Source: a virus. Taken from it: a stretch of DNA of 20,472 nucleotides. The translations under genes were made by a program, and so were the position numbers. Below are positions 7,468 through 15,016 of the stretch, piece by piece. Location: the IMG/VR virus record IMGVR_UViG_3300007609_000113, positions 1-20,472 of that record; one strand, given 5' to 3'. The notes under the pieces are model-generated. The model saw only the letters and a program-made list of their open reading frames with translations. It did no database searches and was not told where the DNA came from. Every line of letters begins with the position of its first letter. The stretch's first letter is position 1.

Positions 7468-7876
7468 TGGTTACGCGCTCGCGACACAGAAAGGCTTGCT
7501 GGCGGCTTTGAAGGCTGCGAGCGGCGTGACAGATCTTGTTTCGACGCGCATCTATGACGAGCCGCCACAGGATGTGGTTTATCCATACCTGCGCTTTAAC
7601 ACGATCCAGCCCAGCGCGTTTGATACAGATACAGCGGAGGGTTCGCTTGTTGATATTAGCTTTGAAGCGCATTCGCGTAGCGCATCTGGTCGCGTTGAAG
7701 CAACTCGGATTGTTGAGGCTGTAAAAAGCGCTTTGCACCGTCAGGAAAGCGCGGTCACTGTGGATGGTTATACGCTGGTCGAATTGATTTTTGACACGAT
7801 TTCTGTCACAAGAGACGGCGATGGCCGTGGCTACACAGCCGTCATTGCACTTCAAGCGATGCTTGATACCGCCTGA
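7460..7876 (+). CDS. Tail completion/terminator protein, DUF3168-like
   Basis: 138 aa. LLAALKAASGVTDLVSTRIYD, split by a turn, then PPQDVVYPYLRFNTI at about residues 33-47, is the hallmark start of DUF3168 proteins (RIYD..P.....PYI). A conserved core DISFEAHSRSASGRVEA at about 62-78 follows. These proteins cap the tail tube at the end that docks to the head, like GTA gp8 and lambda gpU. It starts inside the gp10-like gene (8-nt overlap) with AAGG at 7447-7450. It is followed by a 40-nt gap and the tail-tube gene, exactly the expected order. Confidence 0.88.
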   Translation: MADGYALATQKGLLAALKAASGVTDLVSTRIYDEPPQDVVYPYLRFNTIQPSAFDTDTAEGSLVDISFEAHSRSASGRVEATRIVEAVKSALHRQESAVTVDGYTLVELIFDTISVTRDGDGRGYTAVIALQAMLDTA

Positions 7877-7902
7877 AACCCGCGCTCTGGGCAAGCGCTC
7901 TT

Positions 7903-7910
7903 AAAGGAGG
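7903..7910 (+). promoter_or_regulatory. Strong ribosome binding site of the tail-tube gene
   Basis: AAAGGAGG, a full consensus Shine-Dalgarno match, lies 6 nt before the ATG at 7917. The tube protein is needed in many copies, which fits. Confidence 0.75.
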
Positions 7911-7916
7911 CCGATC

Positions 7917-8342
7917 ATGGCTAAACAACTTGGACGCGCCCTGCTGGTCAAAATCGGCGACGGCGAAGCAGCTGAAGCATTTACGAACTTGTGCGGCTTG
8001 AACAGCAAGTCGCTCACGATCAACAACTCGTCAATTGACGTGACAACGCCAGACTGCACATCACCAGAGGGCGCGCTGTGGACCGAAACGCTTGCCGGTC
8101 TTAAGAATGTAGCCCTTTCCGGCGATGGTTTTTTTGAGGACAGCACGGCAGAGGCGCGCATGAACACCGTGGCAATGTCTGCCGACAACGCTGTGAACAT
8201 GCAGATTGTCATTCCTGACTTCGGCACATATGCTGGCGGGTTCCGCATCACATCGCTTGAGTTCGGTGGCGAAACAGAAGGCGGCGTTACTTACTCTCTG
8301 TCTCTTGAGAGCAATGGCGTTATCACATTCACGGCTGCTTAA
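7917..8342 (+). CDS. Major tail tube protein (TP901-1 family)
   Basis: 141 aa, forms the stacked hexameric rings of the non-contractile tail. The N-terminus (GRALLVKIGDGE, then TNLCGLNSKSLTINN, then SIDVTTPDC) and the middle WTETLAGLKNVALSGDGFF match the TP901-1/GTA gp9 major tail protein family: K.G, L.G.....I......D.T, then W...L.G....S.SG.G.F. The C-terminal SLESNGVITFTAA is also typical. It has the strongest ribosome binding site in the window and a leader of 40 nt. The next gene starts directly after its stop. Confidence 0.92.
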   Translation: MAKQLGRALLVKIGDGEAAEAFTNLCGLNSKSLTINNSSIDVTTPDCTSPEGALWTETLAGLKNVALSGDGFFEDSTAEARMNTVAMSADNAVNMQIVIPDFGTYAGGFRITSLEFGGETEGGVTYSLSLESNGVITFTAA

Positions 8343-8729
8343 ATGAGCATTACGGCTGAAGCGCCGCGCGGGGGTGTCGTCGAATATATCGGTGACACCT
8401 CCTACACGTTCCGCCTGCGCAATCGTGAGATCGAGCGGTTTGAGGACAAGTATCGCGGCATATTTGAACTGTGGGACGGCTTCTTTGGCCGTGGGACCAA
8501 GCCTTCAAGCTCCGAGTTGCGCGACCTGCTGGCGTTGGCGTTGGTTGGTGGCGGCATGAAGGATCACGAGGCAGACGAAATAATGGCCAAGTGTTCGCCT
8601 GCTGACTTGATGCGACTTTTTAAGATCGGGCAGGCCGTTTTGGGCGTGGCATTTATGCCTGATGCTGCTGAGGCGGCTGAGGCGGCTGATGTAAAAAAAA
8701 ACAATCAGGACCAGCCCCTAGAAGACTGA
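8343..8729 (+). CDS. Tail assembly chaperone, GTA gp10-like (short form)
   Basis: 128 aa in frame 0. The N-terminal 105 residues (FRLRNREIERFEDKY, GIFELWD, SSELRDLLALAL, MKDHEADEI, LFKIGQAVLGVAF) match GTA-type gp10 chaperones encoded between tube and tape measure. Such chaperones keep tape-measure and tube subunits assembly-competent and are not part of the virion. After residue 105 comes an Ala/Glu stretch and then VKKNNQDQPLED, unlike a folded end. Nine A residues at 8693-8701 set up a -1 frameshift that yields a longer 192-residue product. There is no spacer or clear ribosome binding site after the tube stop, so it is probably coupled to the tube gene. Confidence 0.85.
   Translation: MSITAEAPRGGVVEYIGDTSYTFRLRNREIERFEDKYRGIFELWDGFFGRGTKPSSSELRDLLALALVGGGMKDHEADEIMAKCSPADLMRLFKIGQAVLGVAFMPDAAEAAEAADVKKNNQDQPLED
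8693..8702 (+). promoter_or_regulatory. Programmed -1 ribosomal frameshift site
   Basis: The frame-0 codons read GTA AAA AAA AAC. This gives the canonical slippery heptamer A AAA AAC at 8696-8702, and A AAA AAA at 8693-8699. A -1 slip leads into an open frame from 8702 to 8917, closed by TAG at 8918-8920. A Shine-Dalgarno-like GAGG at 8679-8682 ends 10 nt before the A-run, the arrangement that stimulates dnaX-type slippage. No clear downstream pseudoknot was found by eye. Confidence 0.8.
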
Positions 8730-8920
8730 ATGTCCGGTCGATGATTAAGAACGGGATTGTTGCGGGGTTAAAACCTGACGAGATCCGTGATATGGTTCCG
8801 AAAGATACATGGCTTGTGTTTGAGGGGTGGTCTGATGCACACTCCCCAAAGAAGGCAGGCTCAGAGGCCATGACGGCTGAACAATATCGTGAACTTGTGG
8901 AGCGGGTCGATGGCAATTAG
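8702..8920 (+). CDS. Frameshifted C-terminal extension of the tail assembly chaperone (GTA gp10.1-like position)
   Basis: Read in the -1 frame after the slippery site, this adds 72 residues to the chaperone, about 192 aa in total. The core reads NGIVAGLKPDEIRDMVPKD and then TWLVFEGWSDAH, and the extension ends ELVERVDGN. Position and size equal the lambda G-T type extension and the separate GTA gp10.1 gene. In siphophages the long form is thought to bind the tape measure and recruit tube subunits. Independent initiation at ATG 8741 would give 59 aa, but no ribosome binding site precedes it and the upstream -1 frame is free of stops. The end overlaps the tape-measure start by 11 nt. Confidence 0.78.
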   Translation, partial: QSGPAPRRLNVRSMIKNGIVAGLKPDEIRDMVPKDTWLVFEGWSDAHSPKKAGSEAMTAEQYRELVERVDGN

Positions 8921-10844
8921 TGCGGAACAGCTTAACATCATCCTGAACGCTCGTGACAAAGAGTTCACGAAGGCGATGGATCGCAATCAAAAGCGCATTG
9001 AGCGTTTCGCAAAGCAATCCCAGAAGAGTTTGTCTGCCTCAGCCAGGTCTTTTGACATGATCGGGGCTGCGGCCAAGCGCATTGCGCCGCTTTTGGCTGC
9101 GTCTTTCAGCGTATCGGCCATTCAAGGCATGGTGAACACCACCGCCGAGATCGGTGTGATGGCGGACATTGCAGGGGTGTCTGCGGAGAAGTTTCAAGAG
9201 CTTTCTTTCGCTGCGTCAAACTTCGGCATTCAACAAGAAAAAATGTCAGACATCCTGAAGGATGTGAACGACAAGTTTGGCGACTACGTTCAAACGGGCG
9301 CTGGGCCGCTTGCTGATTTTTTTGACAACATCGCGCCAAAGGTCGGATTGACTGCGGATGCTTTTGCAGACCTTTCGTCGGATCAGAAGCTGGGCCGGTA
9401 CATCTCTGCGCTTGAGGCTGCAAATCTTTCTCAGTCTGAGATGACTTTCTTTTTGGAGGCGTTGGCAAGCGATGCGACTGCGCTTCAGGGCGTGTTTGCA
9501 AACAACGGCGCGGAGCTTGACAGGTTCTCTCAGAAGCTGCGCGATGCGGGCGGCGTTATGAGCAATGAGCTGATTGCAGAGGCCCGCACGGCGAAAGAGG
9601 AGCTTAACGCGGCGGCCACCATCATAAAGGCCAACCTGACAGTTGCTTTCGCGGAACTGATACCGCTTATCGCTGCTGGCGCGGAGGGCTTTGCGAACCT
9701 TGTCACAAACATTGCGACGGCGATCGATGCAGTTCAGGACTTTCTAGATCCGCAGAGTGAGCTTGAGACGTCTATCGACAATGTGGTTTTGGCTATGGGT
9801 GACGAGATAGACCAGTCAAAGCAGCTTGACGTCGCGCTAGGTAGAAGCACAGAGGTTTCCGTTTCCGCAGCAAAGGAAAAGCTAAAAGAGGCCATGGCGC
9901 GCCACGAGAACGCAAAGGCTGCTCTGGCCGAGCGCAAGGCCATAATGTCAAGCCTTGAGGCACAAATCAGCGACATGCGGGCCAGAGGCGAGGGGAGCGG
10001 TCGCAGCGCGAGAGGCTCTCGACTTGGCGCGGACAGATTGCAAAACCGTCTGGAAGAAATGCGCGAGGGGAGCAGCGATATTGACGCGCAGTTCAGCAGA
10101 ACGCAGGAAAATGTTTCTCGACTTGAGGAGGCTATTGCAAACGCTAGTGATGGGTTGGTTACGTTCGGTGAATCCTCTGCTGAGGCGATAACGCCAACTG
10201 AGCGACTTTCAGGCACAGTCTCAAGGGTCCGAACTGAAACTCAGGGTCTTGTTGATAGCTTGGTTGATGCAGCGCCTGCCATCGAAACCTTGGGCCTCAA
10301 TGCTGATCAGCTAGGCGGCATCATGTCAAACGTCGAAAGCAGCATGGAAAGCGCCTTCATGTCTATGATTGACGGAACTGAGTCAGCCAAAGGTGCATTT
10401 AAGTCTATGGCATCTGAAATCATTAAGGAGCTTTACCGCGTTCTTGTCGTGCAAAGGCTGGTAAGCGCCATAACGGGTGCTTTTGGCGGCCCAGGCATGA
10501 CAACTGGAACGCCATTGCAGGTTCCGTCGGGTAGCGGCGCGTCCTTGCTTCCGCCTAGCTTTTCTGGCGGCGGCTACACCGGCAATAGAGCGCGGGCAGG
10601 TGGCTTGGACGGCAAAGGCGGCTTCATGGCCATGATGCACCCGCGAGAGAGTGTGATTGACCACACCAAGGGGCAGAGCGCAGGCGGCGTCGTGGTAAAC
10701 CAGACGATCAACGTCAGCACTGGCGTACAGCAAACTGTACGCACAGAAATCAAGTCGCTCATGCCGCAGATCGCAGAGAGCGCCAAGAGTGCCGTTGTGG
10801 ACGCCAAGCGGCGCGGCGGCAGTTATGGAAGGTCTTTTGCATAA
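8910..10844 (+). CDS. Tail tape measure protein (GTA gp11 / lambda gpH-like C-terminus)
   Basis: 644 aa; sets tail length and passes into the host envelope during DNA entry. Parts: a charged N-terminal helix (1-50), a hydrophobic stretch about 52-74, a helical body with VMADIAGVSAEKFQELSF at 83-100, a second hydrophobic stretch about 247-275, a long coiled coil about 312-412, then IDGTESAKGAFKSMASEII at 487-505. That last segment and the GGYTG with HPRESVID near 554-584 are typical of lambda gpH-type C-termini. At roughly 0.15 nm per residue the tail would be near 95 nm. The frame is open from a GTG at 8889, but ATG 8910 has GGAG at 8899-8902, 7 nt away, and gives the familiar N-terminus. Confidence 0.93.
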   Translation: MAISAEQLNIILNARDKEFTKAMDRNQKRIERFAKQSQKSLSASARSFDMIGAAAKRIAPLLAASFSVSAIQGMVNTTAEIGVMADIAGVSAEKFQELSFAASNFGIQQEKMSDILKDVNDKFGDYVQTGAGPLADFFDNIAPKVGLTADAFADLSSDQKLGRYISALEAANLSQSEMTFFLEALASDATALQGVFANNGAELDRFSQKLRDAGGVMSNELIAEARTAKEELNAAATIIKANLTVAFAELIPLIAAGAEGFANLVTNIATAIDAVQDFLDPQSELETSIDNVVLAMGDEIDQSKQLDVALGRSTEVSVSAAKEKLKEAMARHENAKAALAERKAIMSSLEAQISDMRARGEGSGRSARGSRLGADRLQNRLEEMREGSSDIDAQFSRTQENVSRLEEAIANASDGLVTFGESSAEAITPTERLSGTVSRVRTETQGLVDSLVDAAPAIETLGLNADQLGGIMSNVESSMESAFMSMIDGTESAKGAFKSMASEIIKELYRVLVVQRLVSAITGAFGGPGMTTGTPLQVPSGSGASLLPPSFSGGGYTGNRARAGGLDGKGGFMAMMHPRESVIDHTKGQSAGGVVVNQTINVSTGVQQTVRTEIKSLMPQIAESAKSAVVDAKRRGGSYGRSFA

Positions 10845-11461
10845 TGGCTATTACCTATCCCCGCGACTTGCCCAGTCACACAGGCATCCGCAGCGTTGAA
10901 TTGCGGGCTATCAGTGCAACGGCTCTCAGTCAGTCGCCCTTTACGTTCCAAAGCACAGCTTACGAATACGCCGGGCAGATGTGGCAGGCGGACATAGAAC
11001 TGCCTCCGATGCGTCGCTCGGATGCAGAGGTTTGGGTTGCGTGGCTGCTGTCACTGCGCGGTCGCGCCAAGGACTTCCTGCTGGGTGATCCAATGAATTG
11101 TCTGCCACGCGGGCAAGCGGCTACCTTTCCCGGCACACCTATCATCACTGACCAGACCGGCGGCACGATTACTGTCACAGGCGCGTCTGTCAGCAAAACG
11201 GGTTGGCTGCTTCCCGGCGACTACATCCAGCTTGGCAGCGCCAGCACGGCCACGCTGCACAAGGTGCTGGAATCCGCCGACACAGATGCGAGCGGCGATG
11301 TCACTCTTGAGATCTGGCCCTACGTCCGGGGAACGCGCAGCGGCTCTGTGACCGTTAGCAATGCTGTCGGGCGGTTCCGCCTGGCATCCAATGAGCAGGC
11401 GTGGTCAATCAATGAGGCCAGCATCTACGGCATCACCTTCGGCGCAATGGAGGCAATCTAA
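10844..11461 (+). CDS. Distal tail protein candidate (between tape measure and hub)
   Basis: 205 aa, next after the tape measure. This is the slot of GTA gp12 or other distal tail proteins that form the ring at the tube end. The N-terminus TYPRDLPSHTGIRSVELR, then QSPFTFQS, AYEYAGQMWQADIELPPM and WVAWLLSLRGRAKDFLLGDP, belongs to a conserved group I recall from alphaproteobacterial siphophages, usually annotated only as phage protein. The second half is beta-rich and Thr/Ser-rich with a GDYIQLG segment, which would fit an inserted beta domain. It does not look like the DUF2460 pattern of classical GTA gp12. ATG shares one base with the tape-measure stop. The distal-tail role is inferred from position. 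Confidence 0.7.
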   Translation: MAITYPRDLPSHTGIRSVELRAISATALSQSPFTFQSTAYEYAGQMWQADIELPPMRRSDAEVWVAWLLSLRGRAKDFLLGDPMNCLPRGQAATFPGTPIITDQTGGTITVTGASVSKTGWLLPGDYIQLGSASTATLHKVLESADTDASGDVTLEIWPYVRGTRSGSVTVSNAVGRFRLASNEQAWSINEASIYGITFGAMEAI

Positions 11462-12021
11462 TGCCACGCGGCCTGAGCGCAGACTTTATCACGGCTCTGA
11501 CGGCTGAGGAGGTCAAACCATTCTATGCGGCGGAACTGGACTTGGACGCGGGGCCAATCCGGCTCTGGACCGGCTACGGCGATGCCACGATCAACGGCAA
11601 CACCTACACTGGCGCGGGCAATCTTTTGGGCTTCTCGGGCTTCCAAGAGGTCAACGACCTTTCTGCCAAGTCCATCACGATCACGCTGGACGGATTGGAT
11701 GCGACCGTTCTTAGCTTGAGCCTGACCACGCCAATCCGCAATCGCAAGGTGCGGGTTTATTTCGGTGTTATTGCGGATGACGGCACATTCCATTCGGTTG
11801 AGATATTCACCGGGCGGGCAAATAGAATACCGTTTGAGGACAACGGCGAGTCTGGCACCGTTCAGCTAGAAGTGGACAGCAAGCTGGTTGTCTTGGAAAA
11901 GGCTTCCAACCGACGTTACACGCATGAAAGCCAGCAATCGCGGCACCCTGGCGATACGTTCTTTTCATTCGTCGCTGACTTGCAAGATAAGGATCTGGTA
12001 TGGGGCCGCGCGAGAGCCTAA
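11461..12021 (+). CDS. Baseplate hub-like protein, DUF2163/GTA gp13-like
   Basis: 186 aa. ADFITALTAEEVKPFYAAEL at the start, then RLWTGYGDATINGNTYTGAG, then beta strands with KSITITLDGLDATVL and RNRKVRVYFGVI, ending in SRHPGDTFFSFVADLQDKDL and WGR. This pattern resembles the DUF2163/BR0599-type phage proteins found between the distal tail protein and the NlpC/P60 peptidase. They are thought to form part of the tail hub. The start codon overlaps the previous stop (TAATG). The end overlaps the peptidase gene by 22 nt. No enzyme motif is visible. Confidence 0.75.
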   Translation: MPRGLSADFITALTAEEVKPFYAAELDLDAGPIRLWTGYGDATINGNTYTGAGNLLGFSGFQEVNDLSAKSITITLDGLDATVLSLSLTTPIRNRKVRVYFGVIADDGTFHSVEIFTGRANRIPFEDNGESGTVQLEVDSKLVVLEKASNRRYTHESQQSRHPGDTFFSFVADLQDKDLVWGRARA

Positions 12022-12422
12022 ACGCCTACCTGTCTGAGATCCGGCACCGCCCGTTTGAGTGGGGCAAGCATGATTGCCTGACCTTTACGAATGAGGCTTG
12101 GAATCGCATGTATGGCCATGGCTGGGCTGACGAGTGGATCGGCCAGTACATGAAGGGCGACAAGCTGATCGGGCGGCGTGAACTCACGAGCGAACTGAAT
12201 CGGCTCTATGGATCTTTTACGTTGGAGGGGGCCATAGCGACGCGCTGGCGGCGTGTTGAGGGCATCCCGCCGTTAGGGGCGCTGGTGGCCACTGCTAAGT
12301 CTCGGCGGTGGCATACAGGCGTTGCTATGGGCATCAGCACAGGGCGACGTGGCGTTTTCCTATCGGACGAGGGTGTGCTATACATGCCTTTGACAGACAT
12401 TAAGGATGCTTGGCTCCCATGA
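12000..12422 (+). CDS. Tail-associated NlpC/P60-like cysteine peptidase (DUF6950/GTA gp14-like)
   Basis: 140 aa. FEWGKHDCLTFTNEAW at residues 19-34 carries the catalytic-type Cys26 in the WG.HDC context shared by phage NlpC/P60-like proteins. RRWHTGVAMGI at 102-112 supplies the expected His105. It probably cuts peptidoglycan cross-links at the tail tip during DNA entry, like GTA gp14 and lambda gpK. It starts at ATG 12000 inside the previous gene with AAGGA at 11989-11993. Its stop overlaps the ATG of the J-like gene (ATGA). It is short but complete for this family. The catalytic assignment is by motif, not by alignment. Confidence 0.83.
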   Translation: MGPRESLNAYLSEIRHRPFEWGKHDCLTFTNEAWNRMYGHGWADEWIGQYMKGDKLIGRRELTSELNRLYGSFTLEGAIATRWRRVEGIPPLGALVATAKSRRWHTGVAMGISTGRRGVFLSDEGVLYMPLTDIKDAWLP

Positions 12423-15016
12423 AGCGCGAACTGATCCCATACAACGTGATGCGCCATGCCGATTGGGATCGAGCGCCTAAGATGCCTCAAGCGATTGCTG
12501 CTGCCATTGCACCGGGCCTTTTTGTCGGGGGCGTTGCGACTGGTCTTGCTGGAACCTTGCTTGTGGGGGCAATAAGCATTGGCTTATCAGCCGTCACATC
12601 ATGGGCGCTGCAAGCACTTGCACCCAAGCCTGACCTTGGCCGCTTTGGCACGTCATCCGCTGGCCTGTTGGTCAATGACCGCAACGGGATCGCGCCGCAT
12701 GACTTCATATACGGCGAAGTTCGCAAGGGCGGCACGGTTGTCTATGATGAAACGACAGGCACGAACAACAAGTTCTTGCACCGCGCCATCGCATTGGCTG
12801 GCCACGAGGTCGAAGAGATTGGCGACATATACCTGAATGATGAGATCGTCACTTTGGACGCCCAAGGCGTTGTAGATAGCGGCCCATATGCAGGCAAAAT
12901 TCGCATAAACAAGCACCTTGGCGATCAGACGACCGCCGATGCTGACTTGCTTGCGGAAAGTGAACAGATAGACGCCAGCTTTGTTGGCAATGGCATCGCT
13001 TACATCTACGCGCGCTTTGAGTACGACCAAGACGCGTTCGCCAATGGCTTGCCGCTGATTACAGCCAAGATCAAAGGCAAAAAGGTATTTGATCCGCGCG
13101 ACGACACCACGGCTTACAGCAACAATGCGGCGCTCTGCCTGCGCGACTTCCTAACGGCCAGCTATGGCTTGCAGGACAGCGACATTGACGAGGCGGCATT
13201 CCAGATCGCGGCCAATGAATGCGACGAGGCGGTTGCGCTTGCTGGCGGCGGCACAGAGCCAAAGTACACAATGAATGGCGTTGTCAGGGCAGATCAGACT
13301 TTCGGAGACGTGCTTCAACAGATGACGACCTGCTGCACCGGCACGCTGTTCTGGGGCATGGGTGCTTGGGATCTGGTGGCTGGTGCTTACTCTTCGCCGG
13401 TGCAAGACTTCGGGCTAGACGATCTCCGCGGTCCTATCTCTGTTGATCCGCTGACGAACCTGCGTGACGCTTTCAATGCCGTCTCAGGCACCTTCAACGA
13501 CGCAAGCCAAGACTACATCACGGTTGACTACCCTACGATCACAAGCAGCGTGTTTGAAAACGAGGACGGCGGCGAACGCTTGCCGCTTGACCTTGAGTTG
13601 CCGTTCACCACAAGCGCCGCCACTGCGCAGCGCATCGCCAAGCTGACCCTGTTCCGCGCGCGTGAGCAGATTGGCGTGTCGGCTGACTTTAGCCTCAAGG
13701 CGTTCAACGTCGAAGTCGGCGACATCATCACGTTTACGAACCCGCGCTATGGCTGGAACGAAAAGCAGTTCGAGGTTGTCGGCTGGAACCTGAATATAGG
13801 TGAGAGCGCGGGCATTTCTGTGCGGCTGGATCTGCGCGAAACGAGCGAAGCGGCCTATGACTGGAACGCAGAAGAAGCGGCGATCATCGCCAATAATTCC
13901 AATCTGCTTTCATACACGGAGGTGCCAACGCTGGGCATTCCCGCAGACCAGATCGTGCCAAGTCTGCGCATTGTGCGCGAAAAGCTGACTGAAGTCATCT
14001 CGATCAATGTCACCACCGGGCGACCAGAAGCGGTTGATCGGGTCGAGGTTCAGTTCCAAGAGTTTTCTGACACGGACTGGAAGTCGCTGGGGTCTGGCGG
14101 TCTGGGCACATACGAGGCCGTTGATCTGCCGCCGGGTGAATACCGCTTTCGCGCCAGGGCTATCAACAGCTTTGGCTACTTTGGTGAGTTCACTGTGAGC
14201 GGCACGGTGCAAACGGCTGGATCTGCCGAGCCGCCGCAAGACGTTGACGGGCTGTTCTACGAAGTCAGCGAAGGCACTACGACGCTGGAATGGGAACCTG
14301 TCACGGATCTTGACCTGTCTTTCTATCGTATCCGCCACGCTGTTGAGACGACGGGCGCGACTTGGGCAAACGCCACCACTGCCGTTGATAAGGTTCCGCG
14401 ACCGGGAACAAGCGTGGCGCTACCTACGCGGCCCGGAACGTATCTGATACGCGCCTATGACAAGACGGGCATCGCGTCTGAGAATTACACCAGCGTTGTC
14501 GTTTCAAGCGATGAAGTGCCGTCCTTTACTCAGAGCCTATCGCAGCAAGAGGACAGCACGTTCAGCGGCACCAAGACGGGCTGCGAGGTGGCAAGCGGCC
14601 AGCTTCAAATTACGGACTCGTCATCTGGACCAAGTGAGGCGACTTACGACTTCAGCACCTACATTGAAACGCATGACAGCGCAGAGCGGCGCGTTCGGGC
14701 GCGCGTTGACGCTGCGGTCTTGCGCTTGGATGAAAGCGCGGGTCTGTTTGACGATGCACCGGGCCTGTTCATTGATGCACCGGGTCTGTTCGATGATCTG
14801 GGGGGTGACGCACAGTTCGCGGATACAAACCTTTTGTTCTACATCTCGACCACACCAGACGATCCGGCGGGAACGCCTACATGGTCGCCCTACAAGCAGT
14901 TCCGAGCGGGCGAGTTTTATGGACGCGCGTTTCGCTTTCGGGTAGTTCTCAAATCAACGTCTGACAATGTTACGCCGTCGATCACGGCGCTGTCATCTAT
15001 CGTGGAGTACAACTAA
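12419..15016 (+). CDS. Tail tip attachment protein J-like (host specificity/central hub)
   Basis: 865 aa. Residues 25-66 are strongly hydrophobic with glycines and end in ALQALAPKP, which recalls the C-terminal segment of lambda gpI-type proteins. Residues 90-145 (FIYGEVRKGGTVVYDETTG, then LAGHEVEEIGDIYLND) are the hallmark start of lambda J/TipJ proteins. The hub body runs to about 480 (RIAKLTLFRAREQIGVSADF near 407-426, then EVGDIITFTNPRYGWNE). Two fibronectin III-like modules follow, about 534-601 and 604-700. Residues 774-794 hold a threefold PGLFDDA-type repeat before a beta-rich C-terminus. The frame is open from TTG 12410, but ATG 12419 makes an ATGA overlap with the peptidase stop. 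It probably forms the tip and contacts the receptor; receptor identity cannot be read. Confidence 0.9.
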   Translation: MKRELIPYNVMRHADWDRAPKMPQAIAAAIAPGLFVGGVATGLAGTLLVGAISIGLSAVTSWALQALAPKPDLGRFGTSSAGLLVNDRNGIAPHDFIYGEVRKGGTVVYDETTGTNNKFLHRAIALAGHEVEEIGDIYLNDEIVTLDAQGVVDSGPYAGKIRINKHLGDQTTADADLLAESEQIDASFVGNGIAYIYARFEYDQDAFANGLPLITAKIKGKKVFDPRDDTTAYSNNAALCLRDFLTASYGLQDSDIDEAAFQIAANECDEAVALAGGGTEPKYTMNGVVRADQTFGDVLQQMTTCCTGTLFWGMGAWDLVAGAYSSPVQDFGLDDLRGPISVDPLTNLRDAFNAVSGTFNDASQDYITVDYPTITSSVFENEDGGERLPLDLELPFTTSAATAQRIAKLTLFRAREQIGVSADFSLKAFNVEVGDIITFTNPRYGWNEKQFEVVGWNLNIGESAGISVRLDLRETSEAAYDWNAEEAAIIANNSNLLSYTEVPTLGIPADQIVPSLRIVREKLTEVISINVTTGRPEAVDRVEVQFQEFSDTDWKSLGSGGLGTYEAVDLPPGEYRFRARAINSFGYFGEFTVSGTVQTAGSAEPPQDVDGLFYEVSEGTTTLEWEPVTDLDLSFYRIRHAVETTGATWANATTAVDKVPRPGTSVALPTRPGTYLIRAYDKTGIASENYTSVVVSSDEVPSFTQSLSQQEDSTFSGTKTGCEVASGQLQITDSSSGPSEATYDFSTYIETHDSAERRVRARVDAAVLRLDESAGLFDDAPGLFIDAPGLFDDLGGDAQFADTNLLFYISTTPDDPAGTPTWSPYKQFRAGEFYGRAFRFRVVLKSTSDNVTPSITALSSIVEYN
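14740..14802 (+). repeat. Three 21-bp tandem repeats in the J-like gene
   Basis: Three adjacent 21-bp units (14740-14760, 14761-14781, 14782-14802) share GGGYCTGTT at the start and ATG near the end; the third diverges in its last bases. In frame they encode AGLFDDA, PGLFIDA, PGLFDDL. Slippage could add or remove seven residues without breaking the frame. Confidence 0.75.

Noticed and set aside
7877-7916. GCGC-type short inverted repeat before the tail-tube gene as a terminator.
   Set aside because: Only 4 bp of pairing and no T-tract; the region is better explained as a leader with a strong ribosome binding site.
8889-8909. GTG start for the tape measure at 8889.
   Set aside because: ATG 8910 has GGAG 7 nt upstream and produces the familiar N-terminus; the upstream codons overlap the chaperone extension.
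12410-12418. TTG start for the J-like protein at 12410.
   Set aside because: ATG 12419 forms a standard ATGA overlap with the preceding stop.
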